From an uncultured bacterium (GTDB lineage: Bacteria > Pseudomonadota > Gammaproteobacteria > Burkholderiales > Burkholderiaceae_C): 64,000 nt of DNA. The stretch is taken from assembly GCA_903928495.1 (NCBI GenBank), contig CAIYQZ010000034.1, positions 100,603 through 164,602 on the forward strand. Direction: 5' to 3'. The notes beneath the pieces are model-generated. The model did not search any database, was not told the origin of the DNA, and saw nothing but the letters and a program-made list of their open reading frames with translations. The position numbers and the translations under genes are program-made. Shown here in pieces: positions 1 to 9,479 of the stretch (the first letter of the stretch is position 1; each line of letters opens with the position of its first letter).

Positions 1-495
1 CTCGGGTGTGGAAGTAGGGGCCAGCAAAAAGATGAGGTCAAGGCCGTGGGCCTTGAGGGTGGCGGCAAACTGCTCGCACTCTTCGGGCGGGTAGTCGACG
101 ATGAGCACACCATCAACGCCCGCCGCCGCCGCGTCGCGGATGAAGCTGTCGGGGCCGTGCTTCAGGTTGTAGGCCTCCACCGGGTTGGCGTAGCCCATCA
201 GCACCACGGGGGTGGTGGCGTCTGACTGGCGGAATGCTTTCACCATGCCCAGCACCTGGGTGGTGCCCACACCAAAGCCCAGCGCTTTTTCACCGGCCTT
301 TTGAATGACAGGACCATCGGCCATGGGGTCGGAGAAGGGCACGCCCAACTCGATCACGTCAGACCCGGCGGCCACCATGGCATGCATCAGATCGGGTGTG
401 ATGTCTGCGTAGGGGAAGCCCGCCGTCACGTAGGGAATGAGCGCCTTGCGCCCCTCGGCCTTGAGTTGGGCCAGTTTGGATTGGATGCGGCTCAT
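1..495 (-). CDS. trpA: tryptophan synthase alpha subunit, partial (3' end outside window)
   Basis: Cleaves indole-3-glycerol phosphate to indole and glyceraldehyde-3-phosphate and passes indole to TrpB; cytoplasmic alpha2-beta2 complex. The first 165 residues are visible and run off the left edge in frame. The family motif [10 protein letters not shown] carries the catalytic Glu at residue 49, and Asp60 follows in MADGP. The ATG at 493-495 overlaps the trpB stop as ATGA, so the two genes are translationally coupled. Identification is from direct reading of the translated sequence and is secure; only the C-terminus is missing. Confidence 0.95.
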   Translation of the reverse strand, partial: MSRIQSKLAQLKAEGRKALIPYVTAGFPYADITPDLMHAMVAAGSDVIELGVPFSDPMADGPVIQKAGEKALGFGVGTTQVLGMVKAFRQSDATTPVVLMGYANPVEAYNLKHGPDSFIRDAAAAGVDGVLIVDYPPEECEQFAATLKAHGLDLIFLLAPTSTPE

Positions 496-1790
496 TTCAC
501 GACTTTCACAATGTGTTCGGCGCTGTCGGCCATGCCACCTTTGACCGACTGGCCACGGCAGCTGGGGCGGCAATAAAAATCGGCGTTGGACAGGTCGGCC
601 ACCGTGCCGATGTCTTTGTCACCACGGCCCGACAGGTTGACCAGAATGCTCTGGTCAGGGCGCATGGTTTTGGCCAGCTTCATGGCATAGGCCACGGCGT
701 GGCTGGACTCCAGCGCGGGAATGATGCCCTCGGTGCGGCACAGGTAGTGGAAGGCTTCCAGCGCTTCGGTGTCGGTGATGCCCACGTATTCGGCGCGGCC
801 AATGTCTTTCAGAAACGCGTGCTCTGGGCCCACGCCGGGGTAGTCGAGGCCGGCACTGATGCTGTGGGTTTCGGTGATCTGGCCGTTGTCATCCTGCAGG
901 ATGTAGGTGCGGTTGCCGTGCAACACGCCGGGGCTGCCTTTTTGCAAAGACATGGAGTGTTTGTCGGAGTCCACGCCTTCGCCCGCCGCTTCCACGCCGA
1001 TGAGCCGGGTGGCCTCGTGACCGATGTAGGGGTAAAAAATGCCCATGGCATTGCTGCCGCCGCCCACGCACGCAATCACCGCATCGGGTTGGCTGCCAGG
1101 CAGGCCCACCTCGGCCATGATTTCGGGCATTTGCTTCAGGCATTCGTTGCCAATCACGCTCTGGAAGTCTCGCACCATCATGGGGTAGGGGTGCGGGCCT
1201 GCCACGGTGCCAATGATGTAGAACGTGTTGTCCACATTGGCCACCCAGTCGCGCATGGCCTCGTTCAGCGCGTCTTTCAGGGTTTTGCTGCCACTTTCCA
1301 CGGGTACCACGGTGGCACCGAGCAGCTTCATGCGGTACACGTTGGGGCTTTGGCGTTTGACGTCTTCAGCACCCATGTAGACCACACATTCCAGCCCGTA
1401 GCGTGCACAGATGGTGGCGGTGGCCACGCCGTGCTGGCCAGCGCCGGTTTCGGCAATCACTCGCGGTTTGCCCATGCGCTTGGCCAGCATGGCTTGGCCG
1501 ATGGTGTTATTGACCTTGTGTGCGCCGGTGTGGTTGAGGTCTTCGCGCTTCAAGAAGATTTGCGCCCCGCCCATTTCGCGGCTCATGCGGGCCGCGTGGT
1601 ACACGGGCGAGGGGCGGCCCACAAAGTGCGCCAACTCGTTTCTGAATTCGGCCAGAAATTCGGGGTCGTGCTGGTACTTGGCGTAGGCCTCGCGCAGCTG
1701 GTTGATGGCGTGGGTGAGCGTTTCGCTCACAAAGCTGCCGCCGTAAATGCCAAAGTGGCCGCGGGCGTCGGGTTGCTGATATTCAAACAT
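492..1790 (-). CDS. trpB: tryptophan synthase beta subunit
   Basis: PLP enzyme that condenses indole with serine to give tryptophan. The protein is 432 residues, slightly longer than the usual ~400. The PLP lysine lies in HTGAHKVNN (about residue 92), and the phosphate-binding glycine-rich stretch is at [10 protein letters not shown]. An upstream in-frame ATG would add eight residues (start 1814), but the ATG at 1790 gives the conserved N-terminus [14 protein letters not shown] and has an AGAGG-like ribosome site upstream. It follows trpF by 39 bp and overlaps trpA by 4 bp. Confidence 0.96.
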   Translation of the reverse strand: MFEYQQPDARGHFGIYGGSFVSETLTHAINQLREAYAKYQHDPEFLAEFRNELAHFVGRPSPVYHAARMSREMGGAQIFLKREDLNHTGAHKVNNTIGQAMLAKRMGKPRVIAETGAGQHGVATATICARYGLECVVYMGAEDVKRQSPNVYRMKLLGATVVPVESGSKTLKDALNEAMRDWVANVDNTFYIIGTVAGPHPYPMMVRDFQSVIGNECLKQMPEIMAEVGLPGSQPDAVIACVGGGSNAMGIFYPYIGHEATRLIGVEAAGEGVDSDKHSMSLQKGSPGVLHGNRTYILQDDNGQITETHSISAGLDYPGVGPEHAFLKDIGRAEYVGITDTEALEAFHYLCRTEGIIPALESSHAVAYAMKLAKTMRPDQSILVNLSGRGDKDIGTVADLSNADFYCRPSCRGQSVKGGMADSAEHIVKVVK

Positions 1791-1829
1791 GGGGTGCCTC
1801 TGGGGAGATGCCAACCCCTGTTGGTGGGG

Positions 1830-2534
1830 TCAGCGCGGTGAGTTCAACTGTGCATCGGCTGCGCGCACGGCAGCCACGAATTGCGCCATTTTGTCGGGGT
1901 CTTTGCGGCCCTTGACGGGTTTGCCGTCGGGCCCAGTCAGCTCCACACCGGAGCTGACATCAACGGCCCACGGGCACACCGTCAAGATGCCATCGGTCAC
2001 GTTTGCAGCGTCGAGTCCACCAGACAAAACGAGGCGAGAGCTGACGCTTGGAGGAAGCTGTGACCAATTGAAGGCTGTCCAGTCGAAGGTTTTGCCACCA
2101 CCGCCAAAGCCGTCCACCAGTGCGTCGAGCAGGATGGCGTGGGCCAGCGGGTACCGAGCTGCGTATTCTAAAAGATCGAACCCCGGTGCACCCGGTGCGG
2201 TGGGAATGCGCGCGGCCCGCATGTGGCGGTGCCCGGCGGCGGCGCAGGTTTCAGGGCTCTCATCACCATGAAATTGGGCCACAGCGCTTGTGTTGATTGA
2301 CAAGCTTGCTACCACGTTGGGTGTGGTCTCGTTCACAAACAACAGCACGGGTGTGACGAACGCGGGCAACCGCTTTGTCAGCTCAGCCGCGCGCTGGGCC
2401 GACACACACCGCGGGCTTTTGGGGTACAGCACAAAACCAATGGCATCTGCCCCGGCGTGCACGGCCGCGTCCACGTCGTCCTCGCGGGTGAGGCCGCAAA
2501 TTTTGATTCGGGTGCGGTGTGGGGCGGTGGTCAT
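1830..2534 (-). CDS. trpF: phosphoribosylanthranilate isomerase
   Basis: Amadori isomerisation of phosphoribosylanthranilate to CdRP in tryptophan synthesis. The (beta/alpha)8 enzyme begins with the signature KICGLTRE (general-base Cys at residue 13) and ends with the phosphate-binding LSGGLDAANV. Its 234 residues are a little above the usual ~205-220. The start codon overlaps the truA stop as ATGA, so expression is coupled to truA. This truA-trpF-trpB-trpA order is common in Burkholderiales (known); the operon is inferred from spacing. Confidence 0.95.
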   Translation of the reverse strand: MTTAPHRTRIKICGLTREDDVDAAVHAGADAIGFVLYPKSPRCVSAQRAAELTKRLPAFVTPVLLFVNETTPNVVASLSINTSAVAQFHGDESPETCAAAGHRHMRAARIPTAPGAPGFDLLEYAARYPLAHAILLDALVDGFGGGGKTFDWTAFNWSQLPPSVSSRLVLSGGLDAANVTDGILTVCPWAVDVSSGVELTGPDGKPVKGRKDPDKMAQFVAAVRAADAQLNSPR

Positions 2535-3325
2535 GGGTGTGAGGGCAACCAGTCAAAGCCGGGCACCGCGTCGGGCAGACCCCATTGGGCACCGTAGCGG
2601 GGGCCAAGGAAATACAGGCCGTCGGGCGAGAACGTGGGGGCTGCCACCTCGCGTGAGCGAGCATCCAGCACCATTTTCATCCAGGCGGGGTCGCGCAGGC
2701 CCTGGCCCACAGCCAGCAGGCAGCCCATGATGTTGCGGATCATGTGGTGCAAAAACGCACTGCCCTCAAAGTCAAACCGCCAGTAAGCGCCGTGGCGTGT
2801 GATGGCAACGGGCTGCAGCGTTTTGACGGGTGACAAGGCTTGGCATTGCGCCGCCCTGAACGATGTGAAGTCGTGTTCACCAGCCAAAAAGGCTGCAGCC
2901 TCCAGCATGGGCTGCAATGCCAGCGTGCGAAACACCCAGCCCACCCGCCCGGCGTCGATGCTGGGGCGAACGGGTGACTCCAGCACCACGTAGCTGTAAC
3001 GGCGCGAGGTGGCACAGGCGCGGGCATGGAACCCGTCTGGCACATGGCGTGCCCACTGAATGGCGATGTCGGAGGGCAAATACCGGTTGGTGCCGCGAAC
3101 CCAAGAGCTGTCGGTGCGCTCCACGTCGGTGTCGAAGTGCGCCACCTGCATGAGACCGTGCACTCCTGCATCGGTGCGGCCCGCACACATCACGTTCGGT
3201 GATGGAGACGCCAGGAATGTGCCCAGGGCATGTTCCAGTCGGTCTTGCACGGTGCGGCCGCTGGGCTGGCTTTGCCAGCCTTCATAGGCACCGCCGCCGT
3301 AGCTGAGACCGAGCGCGATCCTCAA
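2531..3325 (-). CDS. truA: tRNA pseudouridine(38-40) synthase
   Basis: Converts uridines 38-40 of the tRNA anticodon arm to pseudouridine. The 264 residues match family length. The catalytic Asp52 sits in the signature AGRTDAGVHG, and the conserved FHARACATSRRY and FLHHMIRNIMG blocks follow. It begins 16 bp downstream of fimV and overlaps trpF by 4 bp, so it forms the hinge between the cell-envelope gene fimV and the trp genes. Confidence 0.96.
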   Translation of the reverse strand: MRIALGLSYGGGAYEGWQSQPSGRTVQDRLEHALGTFLASPSPNVMCAGRTDAGVHGLMQVAHFDTDVERTDSSWVRGTNRYLPSDIAIQWARHVPDGFHARACATSRRYSYVVLESPVRPSIDAGRVGWVFRTLALQPMLEAAAFLAGEHDFTSFRAAQCQALSPVKTLQPVAITRHGAYWRFDFEGSAFLHHMIRNIMGCLLAVGQGLRDPAWMKMVLDARSREVAAPTFSPDGLYFLGPRYGAQWGLPDAVPGFDWLPSHP

Positions 3326-3341
3326 GGTGCAGGAGCCGTGG

Positions 3342-6005
3342 TCAGCTCAGGTCAGACAAAAAAGTCCGTGCCTTGGCTTGGAGCGAACCGGTCGCCTGTT
3401 CAACCACCTCTTCGGCGAGGGAGCGGGCACCTTCCATGTCTCCGATGGCGAGGAACTCGGCTGCCAGCGACAGTTTGGTTTCCAGCGGGTCGCCGGCGGG
3501 AATGTCGTCCAGCGCGAGGTCGTCGGGTGGCGTTTCAGGTCCCAGATCCAGCGACAGGTCACCCATGTCAAACGACGGCATGGCGTCACTGCTCGTCGCA
3601 GCAGGCGCGGGGGGGCTGATATCCAGTTTGGTGGTGGGCGGGTTCTCTTCGGCAAAACTCAGTTCGAAATCAGACAAACTGCCTTCGCTGGCGGGCAAAT
3701 CACCAGGTTGGGTGATGGGCCCAGAGTCGGCCTGAGGCTCATTTGAATCGAAAGACAGGTCTGCTGCACTGAGTTCAAACGGCGGAGGAGCCAGTTCTGT
3801 GTTGGGGCCATCGCTGGCGCGCAACGGCGTGTCATCCAGATCGAATGACATCGAGTTGTCGGGCGCTGTTGTGGCCGTTTCCGCTGGTTTGACTGCCTCA
3901 TCCAGTGAAAAGTCCAAGTCCAGATCGAGTGCGCTGTCGCTCTCGGCCGGCGGTGGCGCGGGTGGATCGAAGGGCCGCGTGTTAGCCATGCCCGGAGGTA
4001 CATCGGTGGCTTGCTGTGTGACCCCATCGAGGGCAGGAGGGCTTCCACCGGGTTGGTACAACGGATTGGTGGGGTCCAGCTCCTGCCCCAACTGGCAAGC
4101 ATGTTCCCATTCCGGCCCGTTGCCCTGTGCCAGTGCGTACACCTCGCAGGCCAAAACCTCGAATGATTTGGAATCGCGGCGTTTGGCGTAGATATCCAGC
4201 ATCTTGCTGTGAATGGCCACGCGTGTGGGGTTGGTTCGCAGCGCTTCCTTGAGGATTTCCTCTGCCTGGAGATCGCGGCCATACGCCAGGTAGACGTCTG
4301 CCTCTGCCACAGGGTCGACATCGCCACCCGCATCGAGTTGGCTGGGCGAATACATCATGGACGAGCCCGACGCGACAGCCTCGGCAGTGTCTACGTTTTG
4401 GCCGCCGCTGGCGCCAAAGAACGAGTCTGGCTGGAGGCGGCTTTCCAGATATGAACTGTCCGCAGTCGAATGCCTGCGGCGCTGGCGCCAGCGCAACGCA
4501 CCGAAACCGGCCAACAGGGCCAACAACCCGCCTGCTGCGGGCAGCACGAGTGGGTTGCTGGTCAAATCGCTGAGCAAGCCGGGTTCTTCGATGGGAGGTG
4601 CATTGGCTTCCACCGCAACCGCTGGTGCTGGTGGAGGCTCGGCGGCCGCAGGCGGAGCGGGTGCTGCAGCTGCAGGCTCAGCAGGAGCGGGCGCGGCAGG
4701 CGCAGGCGGGGCTGGTTCAGCCGCAGGTGCTGATGCCGGAGCCGGTTCAGGTGCCGCTGTCGGTGTAGGCGCAGGAGCAGGAGCAGGGGCTGGTGCTGGT
4801 GCTGCGGCGCCAATTTTGGCCAGTTCAGCTATGTTGCGGGCCAATTCGGCTGCGCGGTCCGTGGTGGCCTGTGCCTGGCGCTCGCGGGCAATGGTCTCTT
4901 CTGCGCCGCCGCCAGCAGGTGTCACCGCTTTGGACAGCTTGAGTTGGTCAGCCGATGTTGCGGCTGCCTTCTTGTCTGTGACCTCGGTCTGCACTTTTCC
5001 CGCTACCTGCCGCTGGGTGTTGGCTGCCGGTGCAGAGGGCACAGCATTGGCCAGCCGACGTCTGAACGTGTCGAAATCCTTGCTTTGGGCAACGATGATT
5101 TGCTTGGCTTCCTCTGCTGCCACTTCGCCAGCTGCCTGCGCACCGGGCAAATCGACGATGGCACCGGCCTTGATGCGGTTGATGTTGCCGTCGATGAATG
5201 CTTGCGGGTTGCCGCGCAACATGGCCACCAGCATTTGTTCCAGGGAGACCGACGAAGGTTTGTTGGCGCTGGCTATGCGCCCTGCGGTGTCTCCCGCACG
5301 AACGGTGACTGATCCTGTTTTTTCTGCTGCCCGTGCAGCCACCGCAGGGGTTGGCCTTGCAGCAGGGGCGGGGGCAGGGCGCGGCTGGGCCGCAGTGGGG
5401 GGCGCAGGACGTGCAACCGGGGCGGCAGGGGCTGCTGTTGCGGGCGTAGGCGCGGATGCTGGTGCCTGTGCCGGGGGCAGAGTGACCGCTGGCAGTGGCT
5501 CTGCCGCAGGAGCGGGAGCGGTTCTGGTCTTCGGCGGGTCAAACAGGAGCGTGTAGTCCCGGACGATGCGACCGGATGCCCAGTTGGCTTCCAGTATCAA
5601 GTCGAGGTACGGTTCATTAACGGCACGGGTTCCCGTGACTTGGATGTAGGCGCGCCCATCGGCCCTGCGCTGGACGCTGACGGTAACGCTGTTGAGGCTG
5701 GGGTTGAATTCCAGACCAGCAGCGCGGAATGCCGCCGCCGGTGCCAGGCCAACGTTGAGGCTGGCGGCTTCGGCAGGGGTGACTTGTGCCAGGTCGATTT
5801 CGGCACGCAGAGGTTCACCCAAAGCAGACTGGACCACGAGACGTCCGAGTGCCAGAGCGTTTGCATCCAGGGGTGCCAGGGCGGCCAGTGACAGCAACAC
5901 CGCACCAGCCAAGGTGGACAGGCCCTGGCCCAAAACCCTTTGGTTTGGCAGGTTGGCCACAGTGGCTGGACGTGATGGGCGTGACTTGGGAAAGTTGGGA
6001 AGCAC
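3342..6005 (-). CDS. fimV: FimV/HubP-type polar LysM protein
   Basis: Large (887 residues) inner-membrane protein of the FimV/HubP family, known for polar organisation and type IV pilus/twitching functions. Seen in order: an N-terminal signal/anchor around residues 30-50, the FimV N-terminal domain (~50-157), Ala/Pro-rich linkers, a LysM-like domain (~233-287, starting VTVRAGDT), a very Ala/Pro-rich stretch (~400-470), one transmembrane helix (~485-504) followed by RWRQRRR, and an acidic cytoplasmic part ending in a TPR-like module (KLSLAAEFLAIGDMEGARSL). The Pro/Ala repeats make its length prone to variation. Start chosen at the first ATG; an alternative inside the first 30 codons cannot be excluded. 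Confidence 0.9.
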   Translation of the reverse strand: MLPNFPKSRPSRPATVANLPNQRVLGQGLSTLAGAVLLSLAALAPLDANALALGRLVVQSALGEPLRAEIDLAQVTPAEAASLNVGLAPAAAFRAAGLEFNPSLNSVTVSVQRRADGRAYIQVTGTRAVNEPYLDLILEANWASGRIVRDYTLLFDPPKTRTAPAPAAEPLPAVTLPPAQAPASAPTPATAAPAAPVARPAPPTAAQPRPAPAPAARPTPAVAARAAEKTGSVTVRAGDTAGRIASANKPSSVSLEQMLVAMLRGNPQAFIDGNINRIKAGAIVDLPGAQAAGEVAAEEAKQIIVAQSKDFDTFRRRLANAVPSAPAANTQRQVAGKVQTEVTDKKAAATSADQLKLSKAVTPAGGGAEETIARERQAQATTDRAAELARNIAELAKIGAAAPAPAPAPAPAPTPTAAPEPAPASAPAAEPAPPAPAAPAPAEPAAAAPAPPAAAEPPPAPAVAVEANAPPIEEPGLLSDLTSNPLVLPAAGGLLALLAGFGALRWRQRRRHSTADSSYLESRLQPDSFFGASGGQNVDTAEAVASGSSMMYSPSQLDAGGDVDPVAEADVYLAYGRDLQAEEILKEALRTNPTRVAIHSKMLDIYAKRRDSKSFEVLACEVYALAQGNGPEWEHACQLGQELDPTNPLYQPGGSPPALDGVTQQATDVPPGMANTRPFDPPAPPPAESDSALDLDLDFSLDEAVKPAETATTAPDNSMSFDLDDTPLRASDGPNTELAPPPFELSAADLSFDSNEPQADSGPITQPGDLPASEGSLSDFELSFAEENPPTTKLDISPPAPAATSSDAMPSFDMGDLSLDLGPETPPDDLALDDIPAGDPLETKLSLAAEFLAIGDMEGARSLAEEVVEQATGSLQAKARTFLSDLS

Positions 6006-6184
6006 AAAAACCTCGACGGGAATGGCCGGAAATTGACCTTAGCATCAACGCGTTACGCTGACAAGCTGCGGTGCTGCCTGAGTTTGATAGCACCCAAATG
6101 AGGTGTGGCTGAGCCAGCGGCGCGTTGCCTGTGTGCAACGCAAAGAGTGCTTGTCGCACTTGGGCCGCGGCAAGCAAGGGCACA

Positions 6185-7321
6185 TCATGCACCCAACAAG
6201 AGGCGCAACATGCGGCGCAGCGGCTCTGCAGCACCCCACAGCAACTGGTCGCCGATGGTGAAAGCGCCCACGTACTCGGGGCCCATGGCCAGCTTGCGGA
6301 TGCGGCCCACCGGGATGGTCATGGTGCCGGTGACGGCCACGGGCGTCAGGTCTTTTATGGTGGCTTCGCGGGTGTTGGGCACCACTTTGACCCACTGGTT
6401 ATCGGCTGCAATCATGGCCTCTATGTCAGCGGTGGGCACGTCTTTTTTCAGCTTGAAGGTCAGGGCCTGGCTGTGGCAGCGCATGGCGCCCACGCGCACG
6501 CAGAAACCGTCCACCGGAATGGCGCTGGAGCCGAAGCCTTCGCCCATGCCGAGGATCTTGTTGGTCTCGGCCATGCCTTTCCATTCTTCTTTGGATTGGC
6601 CGTTCCCCAGGTCTTTGTCGATCCAGGGGATCAGTGAACCGCCCAGTGGCACGCCGAAATTGGCGGTTTCCGCTGCCGACAGGCTGCGCTGGGTGGCAAT
6701 GACCTGGCGGTCGATTTCCAGGATGGCGCTCTTGGGGTCGTCCAGCAGGTTGCGCACCGATGCGTTCAGCGTGCCGTATTGCGTCAGCAACTCGCGCATG
6801 TGTTGTGCACCGCCGCCCGATGCGGCCTGGTAGGTTTGAGTGCTCATCCACTCCACCAGACCTGCCTTGTACAGAGCGCCCACGCCCATCAGCATGCAAC
6901 TGACGGTGCAGTTGCCGCCTACCCAGTTTTTACCGCCCTGGGTCAGCGCGTTTTTGATGACGGGCATGTTGACGGGGTCGAGGATGATGACCGCGTCTTT
7001 GTCCATGCGCAGGGTGGAGGCGGCGTCGATCCAGTGACCGCTCCAGCCCGCAGCGCGCAGCTTCGGGAACACTTCGGTGGTGTAGTCGCCGCCCTGGGCG
7101 GTGATGATGATGTCGCAGCGCTTCAATGCGTCGATGTTGTACGCGTCTTGCAACTGGGTTTCGTTTTTGGCCTGCGCCGGTGCTTTGCCGCCCGCGTTGG
7201 AGGTGGAGAAAAATACGGGTTCGATCAGATCGAAATCGCCCTCGGCTTGCATGCGGTCCATCAGGACCGAACCGACCATGCCGCGCCAGCCCACGAGGCC
7301 GACCAAATTACCTGTTTTCAT
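6185..7321 (-). CDS. asd: aspartate-semialdehyde dehydrogenase
   Basis: NADPH-dependent reduction of aspartyl-4-phosphate to aspartate semialdehyde, entry to Lys/DAP, Met and Thr. The 378 residues show an N-terminal Rossmann motif ([11 protein letters not shown]), the nucleophile Cys138 in GGNCTVS, and the substrate His region [11 protein letters not shown]. It belongs to the gammaproteobacterial-type Asd subfamily with Trp in the nucleotide loop. It lies 237 bp downstream of leuB, so it may have its own promoter, and 179 bp upstream of fimV. Confidence 0.96.
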   Translation of the reverse strand: MKTGNLVGLVGWRGMVGSVLMDRMQAEGDFDLIEPVFFSTSNAGGKAPAQAKNETQLQDAYNIDALKRCDIIITAQGGDYTTEVFPKLRAAGWSGHWIDAASTLRMDKDAVIILDPVNMPVIKNALTQGGKNWVGGNCTVSCMLMGVGALYKAGLVEWMSTQTYQAASGGGAQHMRELLTQYGTLNASVRNLLDDPKSAILEIDRQVIATQRSLSAAETANFGVPLGGSLIPWIDKDLGNGQSKEEWKGMAETNKILGMGEGFGSSAIPVDGFCVRVGAMRCHSQALTFKLKKDVPTADIEAMIAADNQWVKVVPNTREATIKDLTPVAVTGTMTIPVGRIRKLAMGPEYVGAFTIGDQLLWGAAEPLRRMLRLLLGA

Positions 7322-7364
7322 GAAAATGCCCTTTCAGATGTGAGAAATACAAGGATTTCATCTG

Positions 7365-7383
7365 CCCGGCCTGTCAGGCCGGG
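7365..7383. terminator. weak hairpin in the leuB-asd spacer
   Basis: Perfect 8-bp inverted repeat CCCGGCCT-gtc-AGGCCGGG between leuB and asd. Neither side is followed by a clear T-run, so it may be a processing site or a Rho-assisted stop rather than an intrinsic terminator. Seen directly; function inferred. Confidence 0.3.
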
Positions 7384-7558
7384 AAAAGGGCGCGACAAAC
7401 CGGGCTGAGTCAGCCAGTAATGGTTGTCGTTTTGGTCGTGCAGGACCATGCCGATGCCACGGCCACTTTCACGCACTTGACCATTGCTCCCATTTGGGGA
7501 GCGCGCGGTACAGGGGTGAAAAGCGGCTGTGACATGAAACCCATTGTACAAAGAAGCC

Positions 7559-8626
7559 TTACAGCGCCTTGACCACGGCGTTGCCCATTTCCAGGGTGGA
7601 CACGCGGGTGGTGCCGTCGCTGTAGATGTCGGGGGTGCGCAGGCCCTGCGCCAACACTTTTTGAACGGCCGCTTCGATGCGAAGCGCGGCTTCTTCCTGG
7701 TTCAGGCTGAAGCGCAACATCATGGCGGCACTCAGGATGGTGGCCAGCGGGTTGGCAATGCCTTTGCCTGCGATGTCGGGTGCGCTGCCGTGGCTGGGCT
7801 CGTACAGGCCCTGGTTGGCGCTGTTCAGGCTGGCCGAGGGCAACATTCCGATGGAGCCGGTGAGCATGGAGGCTTCGTCGGACAGGATGTCGCCAAACAT
7901 GTTGCCGGTCACCACCACGTCAAAGGCTTTGGGCGCTTTGACCAGTTGCATGGCGGCGTTGTCCACATACATGTGCTGCAGTTCCACGTCGGGGTACTGC
8001 TGGCCCACTTCGGTGACCACGTCTTTCCAAAACTGGAAGGTTTCCAGCACGTTGGCTTTGTCGACGCTGGTGACTTTTTTGTTGCGCTTGCGGGCCGCCT
8101 GGAACGCCACATGGGCGATGCGCTCGATCTCGGGCTTGCTGTAGCGCATGGTGTCGAAGGCTTCTTCGGCACCGGGAAAGTGTCCGTCGGTGGCCACGCG
8201 GCGGCCACGGGGCTGGCCGAAGTAAATGTCGCCGGTCAGCTCGCGGATGATGAGGATGTCCAGGCCCGCAATCAACTCGGGCTTCAAGCTGGACGCGCCC
8301 ACCAGCTGTTCGTAGCAAATGGCGGGGCGGAAGTTGGCAAACAGACCCATGTTCTTGCGCAGGCCCAGAATGGCTTGCTCGGGACGCAAGGGGCGGTCAA
8401 GCTTGTCGTACTTCCAGTCGCCCACGGCGCCGAACAGCACCGCATCGGCAGCTTTGGCCAGGTTCAGGGTGGACTCGGGCAGCGGGTGGCCGTGCGCCTC
8501 GTAAGCGGCACCGCCCACCAGGGCGGTTTCCATTTCAAACTTGAGGTCGAGGGCGTTGAGCACTTTGACGGCTTCGGCCACGATTTCGGTGCCGATGCCG
8601 TCACCAGGAAGAACTGCGATTTTCAT
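7559..8626 (-). CDS. leuB: 3-isopropylmalate dehydrogenase
   Basis: NAD-dependent oxidation and decarboxylation of 3-isopropylmalate in leucine synthesis; cytoplasmic homodimer. The 355 residues begin [16 protein letters not shown] and carry the substrate-binding block around VDKANVLET and the NAD site [14 protein letters not shown]. The spacer to leuD (about 60 bp) is almost entirely a copy of the dispersed repeat described elsewhere. Co-transcription with leuCD is likely from spacing. Confidence 0.97.
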   Translation of the reverse strand: MKIAVLPGDGIGTEIVAEAVKVLNALDLKFEMETALVGGAAYEAHGHPLPESTLNLAKAADAVLFGAVGDWKYDKLDRPLRPEQAILGLRKNMGLFANFRPAICYEQLVGASSLKPELIAGLDILIIRELTGDIYFGQPRGRRVATDGHFPGAEEAFDTMRYSKPEIERIAHVAFQAARKRNKKVTSVDKANVLETFQFWKDVVTEVGQQYPDVELQHMYVDNAAMQLVKAPKAFDVVVTGNMFGDILSDEASMLTGSIGMLPSASLNSANQGLYEPSHGSAPDIAGKGIANPLATILSAAMMLRFSLNQEEAALRIEAAVQKVLAQGLRTPDIYSDGTTRVSTLEMGNAVVKAL

Positions 8627-8629
8627 TGA

Positions 8630-8688
8630 ATTGATAGCTGTAAAGCCATGTCAGTAAAGCGGTAGGTGCCCGAAAAGCTTGAAATTCA
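8630..8688 (+). repeat. dispersed ~55-bp repeat, copy 1 (leuD-leuB spacer)
   Basis: Begins TTGATAGCTG, has the core AAAGCGGTAGGTGCCC and ends GCTTGAAATTCA. The last three bases are the complement of the leuD stop codon, so the element reaches into the end of leuD and fills the whole leuD-leuB gap. Other copies: 25543, 28339, 32067, 41665 (reverse), 50504 (reverse) and 63014. The family assignment rests on the shared core and ends, aligned by eye. Confidence 0.75.
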
Positions 8689-9342
8689 AGCGCCGGGCAT
8701 CATGGTGTGGGCCAGCCAGGGTTTGGTGGCCAGGCGTTGAGACTCGTAACTGCTGATCTTGTCGCGGTGGCGCAGGGTCAGGCCGATGTCGTCCAGGCCG
8801 TTCATGAGGCAGTACTTGCGGAAGGCCTGCACCTCGAACGGAATTTCCTCCCCCTGGGGCTTGACCACCACCTGGCGGTCCAGGTCAATGGTGAGCTGGT
8901 AGCCCGGGAAGGCCGCCACTTCGTCAAACAACTGGGACACCACGGCCTCGGGCAGCACGATGGGCAACAGGCCGTTTTTGAAGCAGTTGTTGAAGAAAAT
9001 GTCTGCGTAGCTGGGGGCAATCAGCGCGCGGAAACCGTACTGGTCGATGGCCCAGGGAGCGTGCTCCCGGCTGGAGCCACAACCGAAATTTTTTCGTGCC
9101 AACAAGACCGAAGCGCCAAGAAAACGCGGCTGGTTCAGTACGAAGTCCGGGTTGGGCTTGCGGCTGCTGGCATCTTGGCCAGGGTAGCCGGCGTCGAGGT
9201 AACGCCACTCATCAAACAGGTTTGGGCCGAAGCCGGTCTTGCGGATGGACTTGAGGAACTGCTTGGGAATGATGGCATCGGTGTCCACATTCTCGCGGTC
9301 CATCGGGGCCACCAAGCCTTTGTGCACGGTGAACTTGTTCAT
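8686..9342 (-). CDS. leuD: 3-isopropylmalate dehydratase small subunit
   Basis: Small subunit of isopropylmalate isomerase, partner of LeuC. 218 residues, typical length. It carries the swivel-domain signature: [20 protein letters not shown] near the N-terminus and [13 protein letters not shown] in the middle. The ATG overlaps the stop of the upstream entericidin-like gene (ATGA), so translation is coupled to it. The stop codon TGA is followed on the coding strand by ATTTCAAGC, which belongs to the dispersed repeat. Confidence 0.97.
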   Translation of the reverse strand: MNKFTVHKGLVAPMDRENVDTDAIIPKQFLKSIRKTGFGPNLFDEWRYLDAGYPGQDASSRKPNPDFVLNQPRFLGASVLLARKNFGCGSSREHAPWAIDQYGFRALIAPSYADIFFNNCFKNGLLPIVLPEAVVSQLFDEVAAFPGYQLTIDLDRQVVVKPQGEEIPFEVQAFRKYCLMNGLDDIGLTLRHRDKISSYESQRLATKPWLAHTMMPGA

Positions 9343-9467
9343 TTCTTGGCAGCGCCTTCGATTTTTTCACCGGCCTTCTGGATGTCCTGGCCCACGCCTT
9401 TGACCGTGTTGCAACCGGCCAGTGCGAACGCCAATGCGACGACGGCGAAACCCAACAGCTTGTTCAT
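9339..9467 (-). CDS. entericidin-like small lipoprotein
   Basis: A 42-residue ORF: a signal peptide [19 protein letters not shown] ending in a lipobox (LAGC, lipidated Cys19), then a short helix-prone tail with [19 protein letters not shown]. This is the pattern of the entericidin A/B family (small membrane lipoproteins; EcnA/EcnB act as antidote/toxin in E. coli). It sits between leuC and leuD, 12 bp after leuC, and its stop overlaps the leuD start. No paired second entericidin is present, so a toxin role is not supported here. Confidence 0.88.
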   Translation of the reverse strand: MNKLLGFAVVALAFALAGCNTVKGVGQDIQKAGEKIEGAAKK

Positions 9468-9479
9468 GATGTGTGCCTT

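Noticed and set aside
513..1841. 442-codon plus-strand ORF opposite trpB
   Set aside because: Antisense shadow of a conserved gene in high-GC DNA; composition lacks a protein-like pattern.
4357..5556. 399-codon plus-strand ORF opposite fimV
   Set aside because: Reads the Pro/Ala-rich fimV repeat on the other strand, giving Gly/Ala-rich low-complexity sequence.
7318..7551. 77-codon minus-strand ORF in the leuB-asd spacer
   Set aside because: No family resemblance, no ribosome site, overlaps the asd start; spacer read as regulatory.
7544..8629. 361-codon plus-strand ORF opposite leuB
   Set aside because: Antisense shadow; leuB has full family motifs on the other strand.
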